From: QHBQ01 sp038230695
Lineage (GTDB): Bacteria; Chloroflexota; Chloroflexia; QHBQ01
Reading direction: 5' to 3'
DNA: 60,915 nt
NCBI GenBank assembly: GCA_038230695.1
Contig: JBBRMT010000002.1
Location: 1-60,915, forward strand
Below, in pieces: positions 35,372 through 44,322 of this stretch (the stretch's first letter is position 1; every line of letters starts with the position of its first letter). The notes under the pieces were generated by a model. It saw only the letters and a program-made list of their open reading frames with translations, had not been told where the DNA came from and did no database searches. Position numbers and translations under genes: made by a program.

Positions 35372-37126
35372 CTATGGGCAGTGATGCTGGGCGAAGTAGC
35401 TGTTGCCCAGCAGGCTGAGTTCCACCTTGTAGGGGTCGGGGTTATCAGGATGGTACTCGAAGCGCTCGCGCTCGAAGTATTGCACCAGATAGGGCTTGCC
35501 GTCGCTGGCCTGCTCGATGTGCGGTTCGCTGATCGGGTAGCCAAACAGGAAGATGCCGTAGTGGTTATTCCAGAACTGATAGAACGGCCCGCTGAGGGTG
35601 TGTTGCGTCTCGGCGAAGTAGTGCAGGGTTGGGTCGGCGGCGAGGGCAGCGGTGGACGGCGGCGCTGCCATGGGGAAGTTGCGTCCAGCCGCAGCCAGAC
35701 TGCCGAGCGGGGTTAGCTTGACTATGTAGAGCAATTGCTGGGCTTTGCCCAGGCTGTTCCAGTTGGCTACCTGATTCTTAGCCTCCTCATGGATCTCCAG
35801 CCGCGCCCGCTCGAAGTATTGCACGATGTGTGGCTTGCCGTCGGATAGGGTTTCGATGCGGGCAGGCGCAATAGGGTAGCCGAACACGTCTACACCGCCG
35901 AAGCGCCGCCAGTAATCGTGGAAGTAAAGCCATATATATTGATTAGTTTGAGGGAAGTACACCGGCTGGTCGAAGGGATAGCCACTACTGGCAACCGGAC
36001 GGAAATCGAGCGGAGTGGTGGTGAGCGTTAGGTTAGTGTCGGTGGCGCTTGGCAACGGTGGGGCGGCGATTTGCTGGAAAACGGCCAGCGCGGGTTTGGC
36101 CGCGCCGTCGCGCCGCATCAGGCCATAATGATCGTTGGGGTCATCTACCCCAGCATGGCGCGACTGCCCAGGGATGTAATCCCACATTGTCCAGCCGAAT
36201 ACGCCCGCCACATCGGTGCTATGCACTGCGTCGGCGGCGGCCTGGTAGACGCGAGTCTGGGCTGCCTCATCATAGTCGAGGCTGATTGCATCGCAGGTAG
36301 GGCCGGTGGGCCAGCCGGTTTCTTGCAGCAGGATCGGCTTGCTGCTCTGCTGACGCACAGCGCGGATTTGCGGAGCCATGTTGATCGCGTCGTAGCTATG
36401 CAGGCTGAGGAAATCGGCGAAGTCGGCCACGCGGCTGCCATCAGCAGCGGGTACAAACAGGTCGGCGTAGTTCGCCATGCCCACAGTGACGGGGTGGTGA
36501 GGGTCAAGCTGATGCACATAGTTCGCCATGCGGTGCAGCCAATCCACCGCGGCGGCCTGCTTGCCTGCCTTCCAGGTGGCATAATTGTCCGGCTCGTTGT
36601 GCAAATCCCAGGCGAAGATGCGGTCATCGTTGGCGAACGGGGTAATCAGGGTACGCAAGTAGGTAAAGTCGTGAGCCTCCTCGACTGAGCCAGCGGCAGC
36701 GTTGCCATCATAGAAGTCGAACAGAGTGAGGTTGAGCTTGATGTTGTGCTTGCCCGCTACCTGCACCATTTGTTGCAAATTGGCGAGGCGATTAGGGTCA
36801 ACCGTGCCGTCTGCCGCGCTCCAGTCGTAGCCGGGGCCGTAGGGGATGAGAACCCGAATGACGTTCACACCCCAACCTTGCAGCGTCGCCATGTCCTTGT
36901 CGGCACTCGGCCCCTGCCACAGGTCGAACATCCGCGACCAGGGGTTCAGTTGTGGGTAGTAGTTGACTCCCTTGAGCAGCACGGTCTGCCCATTGTAGGT
37001 GAAGTGCGTGCCGCTGATGCTAACGAAGCTGCTTGCCGCCCGCACCGGCGTGCAATCTGAATGCAGCAAGGTAAGCACGAGCAGGGCAGCAAGATATTGC
37101 ACTCGGCGCAATCTGGTAACAGACAT
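35372..37126 (-). CDS. secreted GH5-like glycoside hydrolase with C-terminal repeats
   Basis: 584 residues from ATG 37126, chosen for GGAGG eight bases upstream. Signal peptide (VQYLAALLVLTLLHSDC, then VRAASS). The clan-A (beta/alpha)8 barrel spans ~20-335: RVLIPYGPGYDW, acid/base Glu in WDLHNEPD and nucleophile Glu in ILLQETGWPT. About 200 further residues contain two copies of a module with FGYPI, then DGKP(H/Y)(I/L)VQYFER and (L/F)E(I/Y)H. The enzyme probably hydrolyses beta-1,4-glucan or mannan outside the cell. The C-terminal module's function is unknown. Confidence 0.85.
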   Translation of the reverse strand: MSVTRLRRVQYLAALLVLTLLHSDCTPVRAASSFVSISGTHFTYNGQTVLLKGVNYYPQLNPWSRMFDLWQGPSADKDMATLQGWGVNVIRVLIPYGPGYDWSAADGTVDPNRLANLQQMVQVAGKHNIKLNLTLFDFYDGNAAAGSVEEAHDFTYLRTLITPFANDDRIFAWDLHNEPDNYATWKAGKQAAAVDWLHRMANYVHQLDPHHPVTVGMANYADLFVPAADGSRVADFADFLSLHSYDAINMAPQIRAVRQQSSKPILLQETGWPTGPTCDAISLDYDEAAQTRVYQAAADAVHSTDVAGVFGWTMWDYIPGQSRHAGVDDPNDHYGLMRRDGAAKPALAVFQQIAAPPLPSATDTNLTLTTTPLDFRPVASSGYPFDQPVYFPQTNQYIWLYFHDYWRRFGGVDVFGYPIAPARIETLSDGKPHIVQYFERARLEIHEEAKNQVANWNSLGKAQQLLYIVKLTPLGSLAAAGRNFPMAAPPSTAALAADPTLHYFAETQHTLSGPFYQFWNNHYGIFLFGYPISEPHIEQASDGKPYLVQYFERERFEYHPDNPDPYKVELSLLGNSYFAQHHCP

Positions 37127-37174
37127 GATGTTGGCCTCCAATTAGGTTCCCAATTTTGGTAGCGGATGTAAAAA

Positions 37175-37952
37175 TCATCCCTCTGATTTAACGTCTGGTG
37201 GGGCGGGAGGGTTGCGCCGCTGTCGGCGTGCGCCGCCGGGCCAGATGTAGTTGAAAAATATCAGAACGAAGCTCCAAATACTTAGCCACTGCCCTATAGT
37301 GTACGCGCTGATAACGAATTGGTCATCAGCATTGGCATACGGCAAGACATACTGTACTAGTGTCAGCAACTCGCCTACTACCATCGTGATCAAAGCCAGA
37401 ATGCCAATTATTGTACGCCGGGGTTTCAATGAGCGCAGCATCGCAAATCCAGCCAGCACGATGAATGTCATCGCAATGAAAAGCGAAACATATCTTGCTC
37501 TATATAGGAGGATGCGAGAGATACTCCATTGTGTGAAGCCCAATACAGCAAATCAATAAACTGCAGGCCATCGCGCAGCGCTCCGAGTCCTAGCACTGCC
37601 GATACTACTGCGATGAACCCGTATTCTGCATAGCGGCTGCGTTCTCGGGCTACGCCCATTCCTACCAGCCACAGTATGATGGGAACAATGTTTCCCCATA
37701 TGCTGGGTAGGTAATGGTTGAGGATGAAATTAGAGTAGAAGAGCCAAATACAGTATACAGCGACAAGGGTGATATGCACCGCTTGACCCATTTCAACGCA
37801 TGGTCGTCCGCAGGAGTAGCAGGTTGTGCGCTGGGTGTGGGAGTAGGATCGGGGAGCGGTGATATCGCCGCCGAGCCAACGTAGTCAACGATGGGCGTGC
37901 CGCTGTCCGGTGGGTGGTGCAGGGCGGGTTGGGGGTGTGGGTTGGTTGCCAT
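37175..37952 (-). pseudogene. Pro-rich N-terminus / multi-helix membrane protein with two frame breaks
   Basis: A good start (ATG 37952 with AAGGAG) opens a Pro-rich cytosolic segment (MATNPHPQPALHHPPDSGTP, continuing to HALKWVK). The frame then stops making sense near 37790, where a second frame supplies helices (VHITLVAVYCIWLFYS, IWGNIVPIILWLVGMGV). Near 37500 a third frame continues (YVSLFIAMTFIVLAGFAMLR) and ends in a basic/Pro tail. Both shifts go the same way. One original ~260-residue membrane protein is inferred; programmed frameshifting or sequence error are alternatives. Confidence 0.55.
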
Positions 37953-38001
37953 ATGTGCTGCGCTCCTTATAGTTGGTTGCGCTGGGCATTGATACCTTTC
38001 A

Positions 38002-38029
38002 CCAGGGCGCACAGCCATGCGCCCCTACG
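38002..38029. repeat. PAL-A repeat
   Basis: CCAGGGCGCA, loop, TGCGCCCCTACG, upstream of the frameshifted membrane protein gene. Confidence 0.75.
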
Positions 38030-38075
38030 TCCGTTTTATCCGCTGCTCCGCTGTCACAATCCGTTAGCTCGACCC

Positions 38076-38654
38076 TTATCTGCTGTCTAGCACTGCCAAC
38101 GCCTCCGTGCCGCCTTCGGTGATGAAGCCGCCTGCGGTGCGGCTAGGTAGGATGGCGGCGATGGAGTAGGGCTGTAGGGCGCGGATGGCTTCGAGGTGGG
38201 GTTGGGGACTAGTTAGTTTGCTATCGGCATCAATAGTGAACATATCGCCACAGCACAATACGCCGTCATGCTGCTGATAGAGCAGCAACGGTTGGCCCGC
38301 GATGCGGAGCAGTAGCAAGTCTTCGGCAAGCTGCTCCTCACCATCTGCACCCTGGCTGGCGATAAGCTCACAGTCGAACTCGTACTGCCACAGTTCAGCA
38401 TCCTTGCCGCCATCGAGCGGTAGCAACGTGTCAATCCCACCCAGAGCATCGAGTGCCTCGGCTAGCTCCTCGTCGTAGGCGGGGCAGCCAACCAGCAGGT
38501 TCTTGCCCGCCGCGCTGGTGATGAAGTAGCAGTAGCGACGATCACCACCCATTCTGCCCTGAGCGATGGCGTAGACATCGGGTGGCAGGGCGAAGCTCAT
38601 CTGCGCCGCGTGCAGTAGTAGCTGGCTCTCTCTGCTTAGTTCATCGCCGAGCAT
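38076..38654 (-). CDS. hypothetical protein, possible degenerate metallo-beta-lactamase fold
   Basis: 192 residues without a signal or membrane helix. The order of elements (KNLLVGCPAYDEELAEAL, LGGIDTLLPLDGG, LLLYQQHDGVLCCGDMFTID) resembles metallo-beta-lactamase-fold proteins, but the HxHxDH metal motif is replaced by PLDGGKD. If related it would be catalytically dead or altered. An AAGGGA site lies before the ATG. Function unknown. Confidence 0.6.
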   Translation of the reverse strand: MLGDELSRESQLLLHAAQMSFALPPDVYAIAQGRMGGDRRYCYFITSAAGKNLLVGCPAYDEELAEALDALGGIDTLLPLDGGKDAELWQYEFDCELIASQGADGEEQLAEDLLLLRIAGQPLLLYQQHDGVLCCGDMFTIDADSKLTSPQPHLEAIRALQPYSIAAILPSRTAGGFITEGGTEALAVLDSR

Positions 38655-38732
38655 AACTATCCCTTACGATAATAACTTGTCCGAACGAACCTGTATTGTG
38701 CAGAAACTTGCAACTCACCTGTTGCCATGCCC

Positions 38733-39062
38733 CTATCGAATGATCTGTATGATCTTCCGTATCACTTCGTTCAACTTAGTTGCACTTATAGTTCCGACAC
38801 TACGTTCGATAAGCTCTGAGTCGGCAGTGAACAGACGATTCGGACGTATGTAGCTATCTCGCTGCAAACTCCCACTGGTGAAATTGTTGCTGGTAAGCGG
38901 GATTGAGTAGCCATCGGTATGAGGCTGACTGGTAATCATACAGAGGATAACATCGGGGCCAATAAGGTTGGCGACGACAAGTGCAGGGCGCAACTTGCTA
39001 TCGCTAAGGTCGGAGAATGGAAAAGGGGTAAGAACTACTTGACCTTTTGCAAATGCGCCCAT
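38733..39062 (-). CDS. MazF/PemK-type endoribonuclease toxin
   Basis: 109 residues. The family opening is KGQVVLTPFPFSDLSDSKLRPALVV, where Arg-Pro-Ala-Leu-Val is the signature. ILCMITSQPH contains the conserved Thr/Ser, and the C-terminal strand and helix are RSVGTISATKLNEVIRKI. Such toxins cleave mRNA. Its start lies inside the 3' end of the upstream antitoxin gene (28-bp overlap), so the two are co-translated. Confidence 0.87.
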   Translation of the reverse strand: MGAFAKGQVVLTPFPFSDLSDSKLRPALVVANLIGPDVILCMITSQPHTDGYSIPLTSNNFTSGSLQRDSYIRPNRLFTADSELIERSVGTISATKLNEVIRKIIQIIR

Positions 39063-39265
39063 GCCTCATCCTCTTCTGGGGTATCCCATTCACGGCGCAG
39101 CACTGCTTCTGAAGCCAGCATGGTTTGGAAGGCCTCGGACATAAGAGGGCGGTCACTGAGGTAGGAGACAAAATCCAGCACTACCTCTAGCTTCTCGGCG
39201 GGCAGTACGCGCAATCGTTGTTCGATTTGCTCCAGCGTTGCCGCCTCTGGCGTTTGAACTTGCAT
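39035..39265 (-). CDS. antitoxin of the MazF-type module
   Basis: 76 residues, acidic and helical (LEQIEQRLRVLPAEKLEVVL, then WDTPEEDEAWAHLQKVK). The LPAEKLEVVLDFVSYL motif resembles antitoxins with a DUF2281-like helical domain. AAAGGAGAG precedes the ATG. It probably neutralises the adjacent ribonuclease and represses the operon. Confidence 0.75.
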   Translation of the reverse strand: MQVQTPEAATLEQIEQRLRVLPAEKLEVVLDFVSYLSDRPLMSEAFQTMLASEAVLRREWDTPEEDEAWAHLQKVK

Positions 39266-39342
39266 ATTAGCTCTCCTTTGCGCTTCTCATCATATTATAC
39301 TCGTCAGATCAGAAACCGGCAAGAGGTAATGGCGATGCGCTG

Positions 39343-40878
39343 CTAGGAAACAGAATCGTGGCCTTTGTTCGCCCGCTGCAAAAGGAATAGCGCAGGCAGT
39401 AGCCCGATCAGGCAGATGATCGCCGCGCCCAGGAACATCTCCGTATACATCTGCAAGGTCGCCAGTTTGACTGCATCGGGGTACTTGGGGTCGTCGAAAC
39501 CGGGTGCGTTCTTGAGCAGATAGGCAAGGCGGGTTAGCTCCACTGCGCCAAGGGTGGGCAGGCCGAGCGTCATGCCCAGCAAGCGGGAGAATGTCACTGT
39601 CGCGCTGGCGAAGGCGGCCTGAGTCGCGGGCAGCGCGTTGATGGCGCTGGCGGAGAGCGGGGCAATCAGCAGCCCAAAGCCGAAGCCGACTGCCCCTACA
39701 TCGAGGGTTAGCCAAAATTGGTTGCTCACAATGTCAACCTGCCAGCCGCTCATCAACCAGAAGCCGAGCGCGGCGAACAACAGCCCAGCCACCGCGATCA
39801 CGCGATATCCCAGCCGCTCGGCTAGCCAGCCGCCCAGGAATGCGCCGACCGGGATGAAAGCAGTCATACGTAGTAGCACCAACCCTGCTTGCACATCGTC
39901 GAAGCCCAGCACGGTTTGGCCGAAGATGGGGATGTTGACCATAGCGGTGATCAGAGCGACACCAACCAAAAAGTTCGCCAGGCAGGCGCTGATAAAGCCG
40001 CGCCCTGCATCCCGCAAGTCGAACAGCGGTTGCGCCCCCAGCTTCTGCACCGTGACGAACAGGGCGAGGCAGATGATTGCGCCTATCAGCATCGGTAGGA
40101 ACAGGTCGGTGGCGAATAGTTTGGGGTTTACCGGATCGTCGGTCTTCTGCGATAGGGCGAGGGTAAGCAGCAGCAACCCGCCACTGAGCAGCAGGCCGCC
40201 TAGCCAGTCTACCTTCAGGCCACGTTCGCCGCCGTGTCCCTTCAGCATGAAGGCGACGAGGGCGACTGCGACCAGGCCGAGCGGCACGTTGATGAAGAAC
40301 ACCCACTGCCATGACAACTGGCTGATGATGCCCGCGCCATAAATCGGTCCCAGTACCCCGCCACCCTCGGCCACCGCGCCGATTACGCCAATGGCGAAGG
40401 TGCGCCGTTGCGCGGGAAACAGGTCGCGGGTCATAGCCATCCCGATCGGCAGAATCGCCCCCCCGCCTAGAGCCTGCACCGCCCGCCAGCCGTACAGCCA
40501 CGGCAGGCCAGTATCCAGGCCGAATACGCCGCTGCCAGTAAGCCCACAACCAACCGAACCGAGCAGGAACAGCAGCAGGCAGGCAAGGTATGTGCGCTTG
40601 CGGCCAAACACATCGGCGACCCGCCCCAGCAGCGGCATGGCGACAGTGTAGCCGAGCAGATAGCTGGTCACAATCCAGCCCGCCTGGTCCACATGGTTGA
40701 GCGGGATAAACTGGCTGCTGATTATTTGCGGCAGGATGGTGACGATGACCGTTTGATCCAGCGCGGCGAGGAAGATGCCGGTGCAGATGACCGCCAGCAC
40801 TAGCATGGGGCGACCGACCGGGGCGAACACCTCGGCGGTTGGTTGCGATTCGATATTAGTCGCTACAATGTTTGCCAT
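39343..40878 (-). CDS. DHA2-family MFS drug exporter (EmrB/QacA type)
   Basis: 511 residues with 14 predicted transmembrane helices, the DHA2 count. Motif LDQTVIVTILPQI lies in helix 1, GRVADVFGRKRTY is the MFS motif A loop, and ALGGGAILPIGMAMTRDLFP matches antiporter motif C-type sequence. Proton-coupled efflux of drugs or lipids is the family role. It starts six bases after a LppX-like lipoprotein gene, so the pair is an operon. This recalls the mycobacterial lprG/Rv1410 pairing of a lipid-binding lipoprotein with an MFS exporter. Confidence 0.92.
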   Translation of the reverse strand: MANIVATNIESQPTAEVFAPVGRPMLVLAVICTGIFLAALDQTVIVTILPQIISSQFIPLNHVDQAGWIVTSYLLGYTVAMPLLGRVADVFGRKRTYLACLLLFLLGSVGCGLTGSGVFGLDTGLPWLYGWRAVQALGGGAILPIGMAMTRDLFPAQRRTFAIGVIGAVAEGGGVLGPIYGAGIISQLSWQWVFFINVPLGLVAVALVAFMLKGHGGERGLKVDWLGGLLLSGGLLLLTLALSQKTDDPVNPKLFATDLFLPMLIGAIICLALFVTVQKLGAQPLFDLRDAGRGFISACLANFLVGVALITAMVNIPIFGQTVLGFDDVQAGLVLLRMTAFIPVGAFLGGWLAERLGYRVIAVAGLLFAALGFWLMSGWQVDIVSNQFWLTLDVGAVGFGFGLLIAPLSASAINALPATQAAFASATVTFSRLLGMTLGLPTLGAVELTRLAYLLKNAPGFDDPKYPDAVKLATLQMYTEMFLGAAIICLIGLLPALFLLQRANKGHDSVS

Positions 40879-40884
40879 ATTAAA

Positions 40885-41628
40885 TTACTTCTTGCAAATG
40901 TCGCTGGCGGGTGGCAGGGTGACGGTGACGGGCTTGTTGAAGTCGCTGAAGTGGATGTCGTAGGTAGCGTTGGTGGCATCGCCGCGACTGATTGCGCCGG
41001 AGAGCAGCACGCGATGGAGTTGCTGGTCGGCAACTCCCACCCACATATCAACCTTGACCGTATTGGTCTCGGTTGCCTCTGGCGAGAGGGCGGCAAGCTG
41101 CTGCGCGTTGATTATGCCGGTCAGGTGGTGGGCCTGCACCCCGTCCATCTGCTCCACGCCACTCTTGTTCAGGCCCGATATGTGGGCCATGATGTCGGTA
41201 GCGGCCTTGTCGGGCGCAAGAGATAGGCCATCGAAGGGCTGCCAGCAGCCAATCACCGCGATGTATTGCTGGGTGCCTTTGCCCGCATAGCTTGCCGTTA
41301 CAGTGGCCCCGGCATAGACGGCGTTCACTTTGGCCGATACCTGGTTGGGTTTGGCGAAGTCGCCCTCGCCGCCCAGGATGTAGAACGCGCTGCCTGCCGC
41401 CGTCTGCCCTTTCACGTCAATCTTGAAGTGGAAGGAGGTAGAGGCATTGGTCGAACTGATCGCCTGGCTCAACACCGTAGGCGCGTCGAGGCCGGTATCA
41501 CCGCCCCCACTGCCAGGCTGTGCGCTGCCGCAACTCGCCAGCAGCAGTATAAAGCCAAACATGAAAATAGGCAAAATTGCCAGCCGCACGATTGCCCTTC
41601 GTTGGCTGGTTTGGGTCTGAATAGTCAA
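40885..41628 (-). CDS. LppX/LprG-like lipoprotein
   Basis: 247 residues from TTG 41628, chosen because GGAGGG is eight bases upstream. The signal peptide ends in the lipobox LLLASC. The mature part fits the LppX_LprAFG pattern (AISSTNASTSFHFKIDVKGQ, MDGVQAHHLTGIINAQQLAA, FSDFNKPVTVTLPPAS). LprG-type proteins carry lipids between the membrane and an MFS exporter. Such an exporter gene follows immediately, so joint lipid export is a reasonable inference. Confidence 0.85.
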   Translation of the reverse strand: MTIQTQTSQRRAIVRLAILPIFMFGFILLLASCGSAQPGSGGGDTGLDAPTVLSQAISSTNASTSFHFKIDVKGQTAAGSAFYILGGEGDFAKPNQVSAKVNAVYAGATVTASYAGKGTQQYIAVIGCWQPFDGLSLAPDKAATDIMAHISGLNKSGVEQMDGVQAHHLTGIINAQQLAALSPEATETNTVKVDMWVGVADQQLHRVLLSGAISRGDATNATYDIHFSDFNKPVTVTLPPASDICKK

Positions 41629-41732
41629 AGTAAGCTCCCTCCTTTGCAACAAACAAGCTGCAACTAGCACAAGTGGGCAGCACGCACCGCGTGCGTACTG
41701 CCCACTCATGTTTCAACATCTATGCCAACAAC

Positions 41733-43949
41733 CTACTTTTCGATGTCCACGAACAGCACTGAGTGCTGCAAGCCGTTGGCGTTGTCTTCGGTGATGCCCA
41801 TGCTGCGGAACGGCACCAGGAAGGGCTTGATATCCTTGTCGTAGGATGCGCTCAGGGATGCGCCCATGTTACTCGCCATCTTCTCGACCGCCTCGCGGAT
41901 GGCCTGGATGTTGACGTACATGACCGCACTGTTGTTGGTGATTGCATTCGTCATTGCGCCTTTGTAGTTGGCGCTATCGGTCACGCCACCCTTGCCGGAG
42001 GCGATTGCCTGCATCGTCGCGGTGTTGCTGGTAATGAAGAAGTAGTCGCCGACGATGCCGTAATAGACCGCGCTGCCCATGCTGCCGAACTTGAATATCT
42101 TGCTGCCTGCGACTTGCTGTTCGGTCACGGTGGGGGCATACTGGTCGGTGGGACTGGCGAGCTTGTTCTTGATTGCCGTGTTGATCTTCTGGATGCCGGC
42201 AGTGGCCTGGGCCTTGCTGTCCTTGACGTTGAGGACGAAGCCGCCCTGGGCTGGCGTGCTGGCATCTGCACCGGGCTGGATGTACATCCCCCACTCGCCA
42301 CCCATCCAACTCAACACATCGCTATCTAGGTCGAGGCCGGTGGCCTGCTTGAACTGCTGCTTTAGCTGGGTGGTGTTCATGCTGCCCATGTTCATGCTGC
42401 TAAAGTAGTTCATCTTGTCCAGGTAGGTCAGGCCATTGTTGATCAGATCCTTGAGGTTGGCGCTGGCGACGAAAGCCCAGGTGTCGGCGGGCATCAGCTT
42501 GACGATGCTGCGGTCGCTGATCAGCGGCATTGCGGAGGTAAGTGCGGCGGCGCTATCGCTAACGTTGCCAGCAGAATCAATCTGTACGCCGTTAGTCCGC
42601 GCTGTTACGCCGACAACCGAAACGCTGTTGCTGTTCTTCATCTGGTCGTAGATGCTCTTGCTCGAATTGAGGCTGCTCATTGACGGGCTATCCTTGGCCG
42701 CCTCGGTAAGCGCGGCGCTGACCGTGCCAGCAAACTTCGCGCTATCCATGTACAGGGTCATGCTGCGCTCGGTGGGTAGCTTGGTGAGGGCGGTGGTATA
42801 CTGCGCATTGCTGCTGAGGGATTTGCTGCCATCCTTGTAAGCGTCTATCACCGACTTGAGGCTGTCCTTGTTGCTGCTGAGGATGCCTTCCTTGCCGATA
42901 AGTACGCCATAGAAGGTGCTGGCGGAGCCGGTGGTGGTATCCAGATTGATCTTGTAGATGTCGCTGCCGTTGTAGGTCTCATCCTTGGTCAGGCTACCCT
43001 TGTTCTGATCGTTGGTCTTCTGCTGCAGCCGAGCGATGATGCTGTTGGGGTCTAGCGGGTTGACATCGAGTTCCACGACGGCAACCAGATGGTCCTCCAC
43101 CAGGTTGAAGGCTTCGCAGGTGGCCTGCTGGCTGTTCGCGCCGTTGTTGCTGGGGGCGGGGGGAAGAGACGAACCCGGCTTTGTTGTCGCTGGGCCGCCG
43201 AGCGTCATGGTATTCATAGTCGCGTCGCCCATCATGCCGCCGCTGCTGATTGCGTCCTTGACTACCTTCTGTACCTCAGCATCGCTGGGTTGCAGATAGG
43301 CAAGGGTGACATTGCCGCTGAGGAAGCCGCCGATATTGCTGATGATGCTGCCGCCGCTGCTGGCGCTGTTGGCTGTCTGGCTGCATTGGCCGACAAAGTT
43401 GGAGAGCATCATCGGGGCGAGGCCCGCCTGTGCGCCCAGCTGGTTGAGCTTGTCCTGCACGCCCGGCTGGCTGGTGAAGGCATCGTGGATCTTGGTCCAG
43501 TTAGCCTGCTGATCCTGGCCGGGGGTGGCGTTATAGCTTACGTAGGCCATGGTGGTGTTGGGCAACAACTTATCGTAGGCCACGCCTGCGATTAGCGGTT
43601 TGCCCACATTCTGCCAGAGGAAGTAGCCGCCGACCGCAAGCGCGGCAATCACAACAATCGCCACAATAAACGGCAGCGGGCCGCGCCCTTTGCGAACCGG
43701 CGCTACGGGTGGGGTTGGCGGTGCGCCATAGCCCTGCTGCGGATAGCGGGCAAACTCGTCGGGCGTGGCATACTGTGGTGGCGGTGGGGGCGGATAAGCC
43801 TGCGGCGGTGGTGGCGGGTAGCTGCCCTGCGGCGCATAAGCCTGCGGCGGATACTGCGGCTGAGGCTGATAGTTCTGTGGCGGGTAGCCTTGCCCCTGGT
43901 TGGGGTCAGGGTTGGCCGGATAGCCGCCGTTGCCGTAATCGTTAGACAT
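41733..43949 (-). CDS. DUF3352 protein with Pro/Tyr-rich N-terminus
   Basis: 738 residues from ATG 43949 (AAGGGGA upstream); the open frame extends 5' without a site. Residues 1-80 are rich in Pro, Gln and Tyr (YPPPPPQAYPPPPPPQYATP). A single transmembrane helix follows (GPLPFIVAIVVIAALAVGGY), then a large extracellular part matching the DUF3352 pattern (YDKLLPNTTMAYVSYNATPG, FNLVEDHLVAVVEL, MPADTWAFVAS). DUF3352 function is unknown. It is divergent from the fatty-acid gene cluster. Confidence 0.8.
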   Translation of the reverse strand: MSNDYGNGGYPANPDPNQGQGYPPQNYQPQPQYPPQAYAPQGSYPPPPPQAYPPPPPPQYATPDEFARYPQQGYGAPPTPPVAPVRKGRGPLPFIVAIVVIAALAVGGYFLWQNVGKPLIAGVAYDKLLPNTTMAYVSYNATPGQDQQANWTKIHDAFTSQPGVQDKLNQLGAQAGLAPMMLSNFVGQCSQTANSASSGGSIISNIGGFLSGNVTLAYLQPSDAEVQKVVKDAISSGGMMGDATMNTMTLGGPATTKPGSSLPPAPSNNGANSQQATCEAFNLVEDHLVAVVELDVNPLDPNSIIARLQQKTNDQNKGSLTKDETYNGSDIYKINLDTTTGSASTFYGVLIGKEGILSSNKDSLKSVIDAYKDGSKSLSSNAQYTTALTKLPTERSMTLYMDSAKFAGTVSAALTEAAKDSPSMSSLNSSKSIYDQMKNSNSVSVVGVTARTNGVQIDSAGNVSDSAAALTSAMPLISDRSIVKLMPADTWAFVASANLKDLINNGLTYLDKMNYFSSMNMGSMNTTQLKQQFKQATGLDLDSDVLSWMGGEWGMYIQPGADASTPAQGGFVLNVKDSKAQATAGIQKINTAIKNKLASPTDQYAPTVTEQQVAGSKIFKFGSMGSAVYYGIVGDYFFITSNTATMQAIASGKGGVTDSANYKGAMTNAITNNSAVMYVNIQAIREAVEKMASNMGASLSASYDKDIKPFLVPFRSMGITEDNANGLQHSVLFVDIEK

Positions 43950-44183
43950 GGTGGAACAGTCCCCTTTCTTTCTCGATCCGCTTGAGCGCGTTAGTAGTTC
44001 TGCTAGATGGCGGATCTCTGCTGAAGTAACTGCCATGGTAAGCGCAAACAAAGCCTGCTTACAACTTCTAAATGTAATACGAATCCACAGCCTTGTTTGT
44101 TGCAATTAGTATACCACAATATGACGAAACTGCCGATACAGATCGGCTCATCTTTTATCAGCAAAGAGGTTAAGAATTGTTAC

Positions 44184-44221
44184 ACCACGCAATCGTGGGC
44201 GGCGCTGAAAAGTGCAGCGCC
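44184..44221. other. two hairpins upstream of the fab promoter
   Basis: CCACG-CAAT-CGTGG followed by GGCGCTG/CAGCGCC, then a second copy of CCACGCAAT directly before the -35. The placement suggests an operator for the fatty-acid cluster. The rest of the gap 43950-44322 shows nothing else except the promoter. Confidence 0.35.
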
Positions 44222-44230
44222 ACGCAATAA

Positions 44231-44259
44231 TTGACAATGCCATTACCCTGTGTTATTAT
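44231..44259 (+). promoter_or_regulatory. sigma-70 promoter of the fab cluster
   Basis: TTGACA (44231-44236), 17-bp spacer, TATTAT (44254-44259), 63 bases before fabG. Confidence 0.7.
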
Positions 44260-44322
44260 TTGCCCCGCTGCTAGAAGTTACCATAGATGCTGTGTCCAAG
44301 CCACAAGAGGAGGGCGGATTTT

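Noticed and set aside
39734..40549. 271-codon minus-strand ORF inside the MFS gene
   Set aside because: A second frame of the DHA2 exporter gene with no membrane or domain pattern.
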